Source: Dryas octopetala (Eukaryota; Streptophyta; Magnoliopsida; Rosales; Rosaceae). From it: a DNA stretch of 64,000 nucleotides. A program made the position numbers and the translations under genes. Position 1 is the stretch's first letter, and every line of letters begins with the position of its first letter. Location: contig OY992839.1 of assembly GCA_963921425.1 (NCBI GenBank), positions 3,102,501-3,166,500 on the forward strand, given 5' to 3'. Shown one piece after another: positions 27,431 to 38,590 of the stretch. The notes beneath the pieces are model-generated. The model searched no databases. It was not told the DNA's origin and was given only the letters and a program-made list of their open reading frames with translations.

Positions 27431-29552
27431 ACCATCAAACAAGGCCAAGAAGATCAGCATCAACCGCGTTTACCCAAGCTTGTCATAGAATTAATGCCTG
27501 CACATATATAAATGCAGACATATATGAGTAATCACTCATGGGAAACTCTCGATCTCGATCTGGACTCTGGCTAATTTCTTGGTGATATGTGGTGCATCGC
27601 CAAGAAATTAATAATGCGATTTCTCTGCTTAATTGGTCTATGTGTGTCTGTAAAAGATTTTATGTAATATATCAGTGTATGCATGAGTTTGTTCATGTGC
27701 TGCTTTTTATTTTCTTTTTTTTTATCTGTTTTGGGATAATGCCATGCATGTTTTTTTTATTTAATATTTTTTGTAAAGGTGATTTTTGAATGATACTCTA
27801 CAATATAAACAGTTTCGATTATTAAAATTCATTGCTAGGTGATTAAATAAACAAGGAATTTCTCACTCTATAGTGAGCGAATGATCATTACTGATTGACA
27901 TGATGATAGTCCTATGTACAGAGAGTGGGGACCATGGGGTGGAAGAGGGGCCGGCCTCCTTGGCCCTACGTGGCATGCATGCTGATATATATATGTGTGT
28001 GTGCGTGTGTCTGTTCTCTAAATCGTTTTCTAATAAAGTTCCTCTTTGATTAAAACAACAAATTGTGAAATAAAATCATTGGAGTAGGGTATGCCTTTAA
28101 TTAGTTACCATTGTTGAAGGGATATATATGCATGTCCATCACTTAATTTTCGTTGTAGGAATTAAGCATCAAGCATGTATATATATATATTAACTTCGAT
28201 ATAATTAAGCTTAATTATGTCCCAACTTAAGGCTTAAACTACTACAGGGCAATCAAACAATATATATATTTCAGTTCCATTTTTGTTTCTCAAAAGCAAA
28301 ATCGAATGTACGTGGATCCTCACAAATAATATTCAATGTACGTATTGAAATATTTTACATTAGAGAAATGTAAGACTTTTTATATAGTAATCTTGATTCT
28401 CTTCACTCATATATTTGAAATTAATTTTAAGATGAATGTTGTAATATAGTTTTTAGCTCATACCCTAAAGAAAAAGTCTTGGTCAATTAACTTACTTTCT
28501 CTCTTCACTTTTTTTATTAGAGATTTTATGTATGAGATAATTATTTCCGTGTGCACGTACTATCTAATGACTAAATTTAATAATAATTTTACTCATCGAA
28601 TCAATGTAACAATGTTTCTGAAATTAAGTTTGTTTCAACATTTCTATTCAAGAGCATGCCTCATTCGGAATTAGTGGGTCCGGTCCTGAGAGCGACTCTA
28701 GCTGGAAGTCACGTCAAGTCAACTATGTAATCGGGCCCTGGCTTGGAATTCCTATACTTGACAGTTGGCCTCATTTTTTCAAACCAATGAACAATCAGAC
28801 AACAAGCAAACTGATGGTTTAATTAACGTTTGAAACTTTAAAAACCATCTTAATAGCTTTTTAGAGAATATAAAGCTAATTGACAAAATCAATGATCTGA
28901 TAAGATTTTTTTTATTAGTTAATAATATTCAAAAGTCTTGGAATGAAACTATTTATTAATGATAAAAAGGGAAAAAGAATAAGGAAGTGGGCTCTTATCT
29001 TTAAATAGTATTTACCACAAATGACCATATTTTTGGATTAAAATCTCACACATCTAAAGATTATATAAGGTTCGTTCTTTTACTAAGATGTGAACCAAAT
29101 TCATCGTTGGGTCAAGCACGTTAAGAGAACCGTTTTTAAATTTTAATAACATATTGAGAAATAAATCAAGATATATGCAACAACTTTATGTAAATTGGAC
29201 CCCATCCAAGCAGATAAAAATTAAGAAAATATATATTCAACAACTTTATGTAATTGGACAACATTGAAGGAGTGCAACTTAGGGCCGGATGATGATTACG
29301 TATAGAAAGACAAAGACTATAAATTTTATATTAAATTATTTATATTGACAAGAAATGCAGGATTTGTAATTGGAAATCTACCTAAAATAATATTTTATTG
29401 ACAAATAGTCCAGAAACTGGTTATGTTCCGACGAATAATCCTTGGAAGGTTACAATTGCGAATTGAAGTGAGATCGATATCCTACTTGCCCAAAAGCGCG
29501 TTATATGTTTTGTCATGTATCGATGCCCAATGGAGGAAACACTGATCATCTC
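27431..29552. other. Intergenic DNA between copies 4 and 5
   Basis: AT-rich, with TG/TA dinucleotide runs near 27985 and 28175. No gene or bounded element recognised. Confidence 0.55.
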
Positions 29553-29560
29553 TATTTAAA
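29553..29560 (+). promoter_or_regulatory. TATA-like box of copy 5
   Basis: TATTTAAA, 63 bases before the ATG of copy 5. It corresponds in place to the same word before copies 6 and 7. Confidence 0.5.
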
Positions 29561-29622
29561 CTCTCCCAGAGGTTCAGAAAATTATATAAAACACACACAA
29601 ACTATATGAAAAAATCTTAGAG

Positions 29623-29883
29623 ATGGCAATGAAGAAGGACTCAGAAGCAGCAAAGGAGCTGACGATGAAGAAGATGCCAGCTGCATATTATTGCTTCAAA
29701 GCAGCTGGGTCGACTGGGACTGTAAAGTCTGTAATTCCAGCAAAGAGAAGGTCAGTAAAGAGAATGATTTTTTATGACATATCCCAATTTTTTTGGTCCC
29801 TACTTTTAGTACCCTCTGAAACCCACAAGGCTCAAACATCAAAGGCCAAGAAGAAGAACCACGTTTTCCCAAACCCTTCATAG
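29623..29883 (+). CDS. Short basic protein of the array family, copy 5
   Basis: 86 residues, intronless, function unknown. MAMKKDSEAAKELTMKK start, then YYCFKAAGSTGTVKSVIPAK leading into RRSVKRMIFYDISQFFW (core about residues 27-57), and a Lys-rich linker ending NHVFPNPS. The core differs from copy 7 only by FYDISQ for FDDIVQ and an extra GSTGT insert before VIPAKRR. Start codon, core and tail are all intact, so this is one of the better candidates for an active gene. Confidence 0.83.
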   Translation: MAMKKDSEAAKELTMKKMPAAYYCFKAAGSTGTVKSVIPAKRRSVKRMIFYDISQFFWSLLLVPSETHKAQTSKAKKKNHVFPNPS

Positions 29884-32673
29884 TTTACATGTAATGCATA
29901 CAATGTCGTCGGAGCTGTTGGTGTTTTACGTACTTCTACTACGTACTATTACTACTACTAGGGATCGACTTGCACATGTGCTTTAGTTTATTGTTGTCAT
30001 TTTCTCTGGTTTTCTTTGCTTCGATGTAGTTTGTGTTTTACAATTCCTTGGTGTTGTTTCTCTGGCTTTAAGATTAATATATGTGCTATTCTGCTTTCAC
30101 AGTAGCACTAAGCTCGAAAACCACAGTTTCGTTGTTTAATTTGATGGTACAGAAAAAAAAAAAAAAGTTCCTACGATTTTGGCTCACTTTTCTACTATAG
30201 TGAGAAAAGAAAAAGAAAAGTACACGAAATTTTTTTTTTTTTTTGGGTCTGTGTTAAATTAGGTGAAGAATACAAAATCGTGTATGTTTTGAGGAGCAAG
30301 TTAATTTGAAAGGGAGATTAGATTAGACTAATTAATCAAAATGAATAAGGCAGAGAGATCTATGGTAGAATATTGAGTTCAATCACATCTGTGTGGCCCC
30401 AAATTCTAACAATTGTAAAATTGTTGAGGCATATAAATCTCAAATTAATCAAGCCAAAGATACATGCATATAATTACATATATAAAAACTGAAGGTGGGA
30501 AAGTAACACAGTCAATCATGCCTTTAGCCAATAGTGAACTATGAGTGTCGGCCTATCCTTGTATGAATGGTCTAATTGCAAATTATAAGATTAATTATAG
30601 CTTTGAGTCGGTTTGTTGACTTTGTTCTAACTTCTATGTCATTTTCTGAAATTCTATTTTCTTTTAATTCAATGTGTGTCGCACAACCACACAAATAATA
30701 TTTCTGTCTTTTCCATTTTTTATTTATTTCGAAAGCTCTGTCTTTTCCATTCAATTCTAATAATTGAGGACCAAATCTGGGATTCAGATTGACGTCAAAT
30801 TCAATGTCCCTTTGTCTTTGCCTTTGTTGGCCGGGTTTGCTTATAGTTTATTAATTAGTTAAGAACTTGAGAAAAAAGCAGCTCCCCATACTGCGGTGAT
30901 ACAAAAGCAGAAGCTACTACAATAATCAGATGGTCAAAATAATGGGATATATCGACCAAAAAAATAATAATGGAATATGGATGTTTGATATGGGTCTCAA
31001 AGTTTTTGGTTGGAACAATTTTTTTTTTTTTTTTTTTACAAGTTGGGACTAATTAATCAGGCCAAACAAAGATACATACTCGGAATACTCCTAATAATCT
31101 AATCATGTAATCAATTAATACGTGATATTGAGCCACAGGCCCAGCTACCTTCGAATACCAAGACAATCGGCTGGGATAAAGGCAAATGGAAAAGCCCATG
31201 AGCCTATAAACCATGGGTTTTGGGCTTTTAGGAAATTTTATATACAATCTAAAACCTGACAGTACACTTTATATAAAAAAAAAAAAACCTGACAGTACAC
31301 CCTGACTTTTAAGCATTTGTCAATAACTATTGATAAAATTTTATCATTACTATTAGTCTTCTACTAATCTGTTAATTAGAAGGATTATTTTGGTACTTAT
31401 TACAACTTTATGCATTTGCACTTAGGACGGACCTACATGTGGTCCTAAAGTGGCTCTAGCTCTCCGATCTACATGTATCACTATATATATTATAAATTTT
31501 TTTAATAATATTTATTTTAAAAAAAAAATTAAGAAAATTTGTATATTGGCTCCCTAATGAAGACATTTAGTTTCTTGGCTCTTCCATAAAATTTTTGTTG
31601 GCTCCGCCCCAATTTGAACTAGTAATAAATCACATTGGAGAATTTTTTTATAATTATATATATATATATAAATATATAATAAAGGCATAAAGCTTCTTAA
31701 ATTCTTTTGATTTCTTGATTTTAATTATTTGGTGTTTCCAAATTCTAGAAACAAAAGGGACAAGGGAGAGAGGAACATGAACGTACGTCATACAATCATT
31801 TTGGGATGTTGTGACGACTCATGAGCCATGACTACGAGGAGGACCACAGCATAGATCAGCATATGTGGTTGATAATTTATTTATTTATTAAAGTGGGTTA
31901 TTGGGATGCATGAGACATGAGACATGTGAAAGGAATTGTCAAATAAGACGAATCAAATATGTTTTATAATAGCACCGCCACCAACCTCACCCACACTTTG
32001 ACTTGAAAGCAACACTCAGCAGCCGGCAAATAAGTGTTCCTAAAGATTAAGTTGATAAGAACCCATTAATTTATTACAACATCAATTCCATGTTGTGTCG
32101 TGGCATCCAGACTTTTCCTTCGGTGTCCCAAACCATTGTGGGGTGTGCTTACGATTTGTATATAATTTGGTCTTCAAAGTCGTTTGGGGAGGTCTATTGG
32201 CAGCACATATACGTTGAAATGTTGGAACCACAAACAACCACAGGTCTTCATAGAAAGAAGTCTTTTAGGTTTTTTAACCCATCTAAATTTAACAAATAGA
32301 TCCATAACTAAATTAGTGTCTCGTAAAATATGTTGGCCAGAAAAATATCTCTTTAAAACAACTAATAAGAGACAATTAATATTGATCATTATTTGTAAAT
32401 CATACCCTCTACTTGAACCTTAATAAAATCATACCCTAAAACCAAACAAAAACCCCACGCGCGCAAATTAAGCTGATACTACCTTTTGTTTGGGTGATAA
32501 TTACTATCTTTCAATGTTATCAACAAGTGGAATAAGCAAAATCATGAGCCAAAAACTCTACATGCACGGCATGCAAAGAAATTAGTAAAGAAGAGGTGTG
32601 ACCATGAGTCAACATTATCAACAAGTGGAACGAATAAACTAATGAGCCAAAACTTTATCATCAAATATTATCA
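29884..32673. other. 3' flank of copy 5 and intergenic DNA
   Basis: No gene. About 30320-31250 is an array-unit 3' flank that aligns with the flank of copy 6 (from about 37200) and keeps the uninterrupted sequence (about 30845-30880) matching the place where the Mutator-like element sits at 37.5-47.8 kb. AT and A runs occur throughout, including a T tract near 31019. Confidence 0.6.
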
Positions 32674-32682
32674 ACATGCAAG

Positions 32683-33077
32683 GGGATTAATGACATTTTG
32701 CTCCCCAGATTATTACACATGTATCAGTTTGCTTCTCAGACTTCTAATTTGAAAAATTAAGGACCCTGACTTTTTCAATTTTGCCAATTAAAGTTATTCC
32801 GTCAATTTATACATATTTCATCTAAAATGTCAAGATGATCAACCAGAATTTAGCGAGAAATAAAAGAGAAAAAATGATGCATGAGGAAAAAATGATAAGA
32901 TCTAAATGGAATGGACCATTTTGCCCTCAAAGATTTGGATAAAAAATGTGTAAATTGACGAAAGAACCTCAATTGGCAAAATTGAAAAAGTCAGAGTCCT
33001 TAATTTTTTAAATTAGAAGTCTGGGGAGCAAACTGATAAAAGTGTAATAGTCTGTGGAGTAAAATGGTATTAATCCC
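32683..33077. mobile_element. Mutator-type foldback MITE, 395 bp
   Basis: Inverted repeats of more than 100 bases: the left begins GGGATTAATGACATTTTGCT and the right, read backwards, GGGATTAATACCATTTTACT. Both continue through TTCAATTTTGCCAATT. An exact 9 bp duplication ACATGCAAG flanks it (32674-32682, 33078-33086). The whole element could fold into a hairpin. Non-coding. Confidence 0.93.
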
Positions 33078-33086
33078 ACATGCAAG

Positions 33087-33822
33087 TAAGAAAAAGAATA
33101 AAATAAAGTTGTTTAAGTAGGGCATACCATTTAATACCCGTCTCTATAGATGATCTTGCACTTGATTATGGTCAAGCTCTTTTTAAATAATATTCATGTA
33201 TATATGTGGCCGGCCGGTTTGCTGCTGATACATACATATATATATATATATATTGTAATAAAATTAATAATATATATTAGAAATTGATCAACATTATATA
33301 TAGGAAATCTCAGGGAAGCTAGCTTCGCTGACAAAAACGAATTAAGGATGTTTTCTCTGCAAACCCATATATATATAGATGATAAGATAGTACGTGTTCA
33401 GCTGCTTACCATAGATGATGAGATAATGTTATATATACTTTGTTAAAAACTAATAATATTCACATGAAAATGAATAATTGAGGTAAAATGAACAAATGAA
33501 TTATTATTTAAATTTAAGGTTTAGTTTGATGCCTCTATGGTATTATTGACCCATTTATTTTTGTAACCAAAGCTAGTAACAAATACTCAAAATATGAAAA
33601 GGAAAGTGGGATGTTTATTGAATTTTCATCACTTCTAACATGAGTGATAGAGTACTTTTAACTTCGACATTCATGGCCATTATCATCGACAACATTCCAA
33701 CTTCAACATTAACTTTTTTTTTCCCTTGTGTTTTAGGAATTTTAAATTATTTTTTTTCATGTGTTTTAGCCTTTAGATAATTTTATTACAGTATAAAATT
33801 GTAATTAAAAGAAATTAAATGG
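33087..33822. other. AT-rich intergenic DNA
   Basis: TA-rich with a TATATA run near 33236. Nothing else recognised. Confidence 0.5.
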
Positions 33823-33830
33823 GGTGTTGA

Positions 33831-34950
33831 CAAGGGTTTAAATTTTGAAATTTTCGGCGAAATTTGAGGAGGGGTCGAAATCGAAACGTGTAATCGCCGA
33901 TTTTTCGTGATAATTTTGTTGAAATTATCAAAATCCTTGAAATTTCGCCGAAATCTTCGAAATTTCGGTAAAATTTTCGGCGGGTAAGATCGAGAGGGCG
34001 GCGGCAGGGGGGCCGACATGGGGGAGATGAGGGAGAAAGAGATAGAGGGAGGAAGAGATGGTTCAAACTTTCTGTGCATCATTCGGTGGGTTTCGGCGGC
34101 AGGCGGGAGATGAGGGAGAGAGAGGAGGGAGAAAGAGATGAGGGTGAGGGTGAGGGTGGTGATGGAGATGCAGAGAGAGAAATATAGAGGAATAAGAGTG
34201 AGTGTGTGAGAGAGAGAGAGAGAGAGAGCTAGAGAGAGAAAGAGAGAGAAAGAGAAAAAAAAAGTCACAGGCAGCACTGCAGCAGCGAAGAAAGAGAATA
34301 AGGAGAAGAAGAAAGGAAAGAGAAGAAAAAGAGGGTCAGCCATGCGGAAAGATAAGGAAGGAAAGAGAAAAAAAAAAAAAAAAAAGAGAAGAAAAACAAT
34401 AAAAGATTTTTTTTTGTTGGAGTTTGGGACTTTTGGATAATTGGAAAAAAAAAATGATTTAGGGTTTCGTTTGGCCATTTTGGGGTTTCGTTTAGTTATA
34501 TTTAAACCCTAAACTAATAAACTTTAATACATTTTTATATAAAAAATAATTAAAAATATTCTAATAGACCTAAACCCTAATATCCTATATTATATCTTAA
34601 ATAATATAGAGTATAGATTATAACGTATATAGGATTGAGTGTATAGATTATAAAATATAAAGAATATATTAATTTTATTTATTTATTATATTAATTTTAT
34701 TTAACAGTATTTGCCTTCAGCGCGCATTATATTTATCTTATATCATATGAAACTTACTATATAATTTGGTTTCTTCAATATTTTTTATCAATGTAGTAGA
34801 TAATATGTTAAATAAACATATGGTAAAGTTTCATTCAAAATTTTCGTATTTTGATAGTAATTTCTGTCGTTTTCGTCTAATTTTTGTCGAAATTTAAAAA
34901 TCTTCAAAATTTCTGTTGAAATTTCCTCAAAATTTGAAATTTTATTTCTT
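33831..34950. mobile_element. hAT-like non-autonomous element, copy A
   Basis: Related to 51339-52121 and 61498-62762. Left end CAAGGGTTTAAATTTTGAAA, right end in inverted orientation GAAATTTTATTTCTT. An 8 bp duplication GGTGTTGA flanks it (33823-33830, 34951-34958). The left half is full of AAATTTCGGCGAAATTT words and a GA-rich tract with (GA)n and (A)n runs. The right half holds CAGCGCGCATTATATTTATC, shared by all three copies. The long open frames inside are low-complexity. Confidence 0.85.
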
Positions 34951-35274
34951 GGTGTTGATGATCAATTTAGTGGATGAAATTGTGATGGGTATTGGGTTGA
35001 CAAGGACATTCCATCAGACACATGCTGTGGATCACTTTGTGATGATGGGTCAACAAAGTGAGCGTTTACTATATATATGATGGAGACTGGCTATTGTTTG
35101 CGTTTTATATATCCAATTTTAGTGGTCCGAAATTTATACCTTAGACAAAATGAACTTGATCAATTGAAAGGTAATGGCATTTTCGCATTTCAGATGAAAG
35201 AGATATAGTCCAGCAATTTCATGTCCCTTCCAACGCTTACTTTGTTGAACGGGCTATTATATATTGAAAAAATT

Positions 35275-35623
35275 TAGGTATTTATTTCAAAATCAATTGT
35301 TAATAGAAATAGTAGTCCAAATCCTTGAGCCATTATACAAGGTTATACTTTTTCAATGTGGGATAACACTCAACATTATCACACGCCCCTGCACATATGT
35401 CATTACTTAAGTTAAACATATGGATAATTTTTATTAGGTGACGTGGAGTATGTGTGGCCACTTAGCCTAACACACGTGGGTGAACCTACTCTGATACCAT
35501 AAAGAAATCTAGACATTTATGCCAAAATCAAATGGCAATAAGAGAAGTAGCCCAAATCCTTATAAACCATTATGCAAAATTATATTTTTTCAATGTGGAA
35601 TAACACTTCATATTCTCACATAT
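35275..35623. repeat. Diverged direct repeat, possible retroelement remnant
   Basis: Two copies of a roughly 110 base block (35275-35385 and 35511-35623) share GTAG(T/C)CCAAATCCTT, CCATTAT(A/G)CAA and TTTTTCAATGTGG(G/A)ATAACACT. Between them is CTGATACCATAAAGAAATCT, a phrase like those seen at LTR retrotransposon borders. No target duplication was found. Confidence 0.5.
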
Positions 35624-36164
35624 ATGACACTACGGCATTTCCTTCTTCCAAATTTCCAAAGCATCACCCATATCATATAACCGACCTATCTCAACGATAT
35701 TTGATTTTTAGGTGCATTACATCTACCATTGGGTCAAGCACTCAAGCACGTCAGGAGAATAACATACAATAAACAACTGAGAAAATAAATCAAACATAAC
35801 ACTCATATATGGATAGATGTATAAATTTAAGCATAACAATATATTCTTTTAGAAAAATTAAATATAAAAAATAGGCACATTGAAGGAGTCAAGTTGTATA
35901 TCGATCAAATATGCCGATAATTGTACAGTTTTCCTTGTTTAATTATTAGATTATATATACTTTCCTTGTTTATTAATTATTATAATCGATGTAATGAGGT
36001 GGGTTTTTTATCCTACCAAAAAAAAAGAAGTGGGTTTTTCTTTCTCATCTCTCTCTCGATCACGAGTCATGAGTCATGAGTCATAACTAATGGCGTACCC
36101 TACCAAGAAGCCAAAATAACCAAACGCGACAACACCCAACGGGGTGGGATTTTTCAATAGTGGC

Positions 36165-36171
<7 letters not shown>

Positions 36172-36226
<55 letters not shown>

Positions 36227-36257
36227 CACCACCCCCCAAAAAAAAAAAAAAAAAAAA
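36172..36257. repeat. (TC)n tract followed by C- and A-rich runs
   Basis: About 26 TC units, then CCCCACCACCCCCC and a run of about 20 A, all within 100 bases of the copy 6 TATA-like box. Confidence 0.95.
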
Positions 36258-36269
36258 TCCTTGGTGGCT

Positions 36270-36277
36270 TATTTAAA
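36270..36277 (+). promoter_or_regulatory. TATA-like box of copy 6
   Basis: TATTTAAA, 72 bases before the ATG chosen for copy 6, in the same context (TATTTAAACTC) as copy 5. Confidence 0.5.
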
Positions 36278-36348
36278 CTCCCAAATGGTTCACAAACTAA
36301 TAATTGTACAGCAAACACATACCGAAAAAGAAAGCAACAAAGGTCGCA

Positions 36349-36636
36349 ATGAAGACAAACTCATATGGGGAAAACGTCTGGCCAAAAACAGACCCAAAGG
36401 AGCACACCAAAGCTGCAAATTGCTTCAAACCAAAAGCTAGGACTAGCAGTGTAATTCCACCAAAGAGGAGGTCAGTAAAGAGCATGATTCTTGATGATAT
36501 ACTCCAATCTTTTAGGTCTCTAATTTCAGGCCATACTACTACTACTTTTGGTTCCACTTCTACCCGATCAACCCACAAGCTGACTCAAACATCAAAGGCC
36601 AAGAAGACCAACCACGTTTACCCAAACCCACCATAG
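36349..36636 (+). CDS. Short basic protein of the array family, copy 6
   Basis: 95 residues, intronless, function unknown. The family ATGGCAATG start reads GTCGCAATG here, so I use the second ATG (MKTNSYGENV...). Core: CFKPKARTSSVIPPKRRSVK then SMILDDILQSFRS (about residues 26-58). A Thr/Ser-rich linker follows and the end is NHVYPNPP. VIPP replaces VIPA and VKSM replaces VKRM. The 3' flank (36640-37480) matches that of copy 5, and that flank was later split by the Mutator-like element. Confidence 0.8.
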   Translation: MKTNSYGENVWPKTDPKEHTKAANCFKPKARTSSVIPPKRRSVKSMILDDILQSFRSLISGHTTTTFGSTSTRSTHKLTQTSKAKKTNHVYPNPP

Positions 36637-37495
36637 GAGCTGTTGGTGTTCTAGTACTACAAAGACATGCAAATGTGTTGCTGTCATTTAATTACCGGCC
36701 TGGCTTTCTATAGATACTTAATTTGGTCTTTACTCTTTGTAATTGGTGTTTTGTTGCTTCCTTAATTGGTGTATAATTTTCTGTACTTGGCCTTAATTAG
36801 TTGTACTTAAAGAATGTTGTGATTTTTCTAGCTGCTTTCTGTTCTGGGGTCTAAATTTCTTGATGCTCCTTATTTATTCATGTTTACGGTAAACTTGTGG
36901 CTTTTGAAAATGAAAGAATAACAGTACTGAGCTTAATTGAAAACCACAGTCTCGTCATTTGATGGTTCAAGGATCAATAACATTAGTCCACAACAAAAAT
37001 GAAGGGAAAAAGTTCCTATAATAATTGAATTGAAATTATATATAGCTAGACCTAAAATCCAGTTTTTGGAAACAAATCGATGAAGTGTGCGATTATGGGT
37101 TCCCTTTCTACTACATTGAGAAAGGGAGAGTACAGAATTTTTATTCTTTAGTTTATTTAATTAGATGAAGAATTAACATTAAATCTTACACTCTATATAT
37201 ATAAATGAAACTGATAGACGAGAGATCATTGATTTCAATCACATCTATGCGACCCCAAACACAAATTAATGAAGCCAAACAAAGATATATACATACTCCG
37301 ATAAAAAATTAATAAATTAATTGGATGTGTGTCCCACAACTACAGCCACAAATATAATAATTTTGTCTTTTCATAGCATGCAAGGACTAATTAAACTTGC
37401 CAAATTCGTTTTTTTATCCCCATTTTTCACTTTCTAACATTAAAATTAATATTTAATTTGTCCCCCCTTTAACTTCTCTTTGCCTTTCTTGGGTA
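36637..37495. other. 3' flank of copy 6, left of the Mutator-like element
   Basis: Aligns in patches with 29990-30845: GAAAACCACAGT(C/T)TCGT, CAATCACATCT(A/G)TG(C/T)G, and AATGTCCC.. against TTGTCCCC... before CTTTGCCTTT. No gene. Confidence 0.6.
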
Positions 37496-37794
37496 TTAAT
37501 TTAACAGTCCGTAATTTATACCACCCAACTATAGGAAAAAATTTGTTGCCGCACCCAGCCATTACCCAACAAACCAGCCGCACCCTAAACACAGCCTACC
37601 AATAGTTTAGGCTTCATTATTACTAGAATTTACGTCTATGCCATTAACCAAGCTCACAGCCCACAGCCCACAGCCCGCAACCAATCCCATAGAAACTGCA
37701 ACCAAGCCCACAAATTGCCAGAAGCCCACAAACAAACCGCACCCAAGAAAGTCCACAGGACAGCTGGAAGCCCAAAACCCCCCAGCAGCCCAAC

Positions 37795-38290
37795 CCACCT
37801 CACGAAAATATCCCACGATCTCTCCCACGAACAGTTTCAGACCCTCTCTCCCACGAACAGTTTCAGAACCCATTTCAATTTTCCATACTCCCTCCTCCAA
37901 GATTTCTCCTTCCATTAGAAAAAATTTTGGAACCGACTCCCCCCCCCCCCCCACGAAAACAGTTTCAGAACCCATCCCCCTTCAACTTCCCCACTCCCCC
38001 CTCCAAGATTTCTCATTCCATCACTGAAAGAGTTTCAGACCCACTGCCCCCCACGAAAACAGTTTCAGAACCCATCCCCCTTCAACCTTCCCCACTTCTC
38101 CCCACCACGATTTCTCATTCCATTGTGAAATCAGTTTCAGAATCCACTCCCTCTGAACTTCCCCCAACTCCCCCCCCCCACGATTTCTGATTCCATCACG
38201 AAAGCAGTTTCAGAACCCACTCCCCCCTCCGAAAACAGTTTCAGAACCCACTCACTCTTCAACTTCCGCCACTCACCCCCCACGATTTCT
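37795..38290. repeat. CAGTTTCAGAACCCA array in the left arm of the Mutator-like element
   Basis: Irregular repeats of CACGAA(A)ACAGTTTCAGA(A)CCCA separated by CCCC-rich and TCTCATTCCAT spacers, at least seven times. The region is C-rich with almost no G, giving proline-rich open frames that I do not accept as genes. Confidence 0.85.
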
Positions 38291-38590
38291 CATTCCGAAA
38301 TCTACTCCTTCTCCTACAAACCAACACATATATTAGCTGAAGAAACCAAAATCGACAACAAACATAAAGAATTTTTGCAGAAAAGGTAAGTGTACATAAT
38401 TTTCTTCTCGGTATTCTGGGACATAAAAATTTGTGGATATTCTGGGTAAGTGTACTAATGTAACTATATTTGAATTGAATTTGTGTTTCTTATGCAAATT
38501 TGTAGGGTTCTAAAACTGTGACTACTTTCAGCAAGGTCACTAGTATATTCTAATAACTGTGACTACTTTCAAAATTGCAGGGTTTAAAAA

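Larger units (their letters stand above)
34959..36269. other. Intergenic DNA before copy 6
   Basis: Contains the LTR-like direct repeat (35275-35623) and the TC and A tracts (36172-36257). No gene. Confidence 0.5.

Noticed and set aside
33786-34478. 230-codon minus-strand frame
   Set aside because: It reads the GA-rich, poly(A) part of hAT copy A backwards, giving Phe/Leu/Ser low complexity. It is not a gene.
37638-38190. Proline-rich frames (129, 67 and 87 codons)
   Set aside because: They come from the C-rich CAGTTTCAGAACCCA array in the left arm of the Mutator-like element. Three frames are open at once because G is scarce there.
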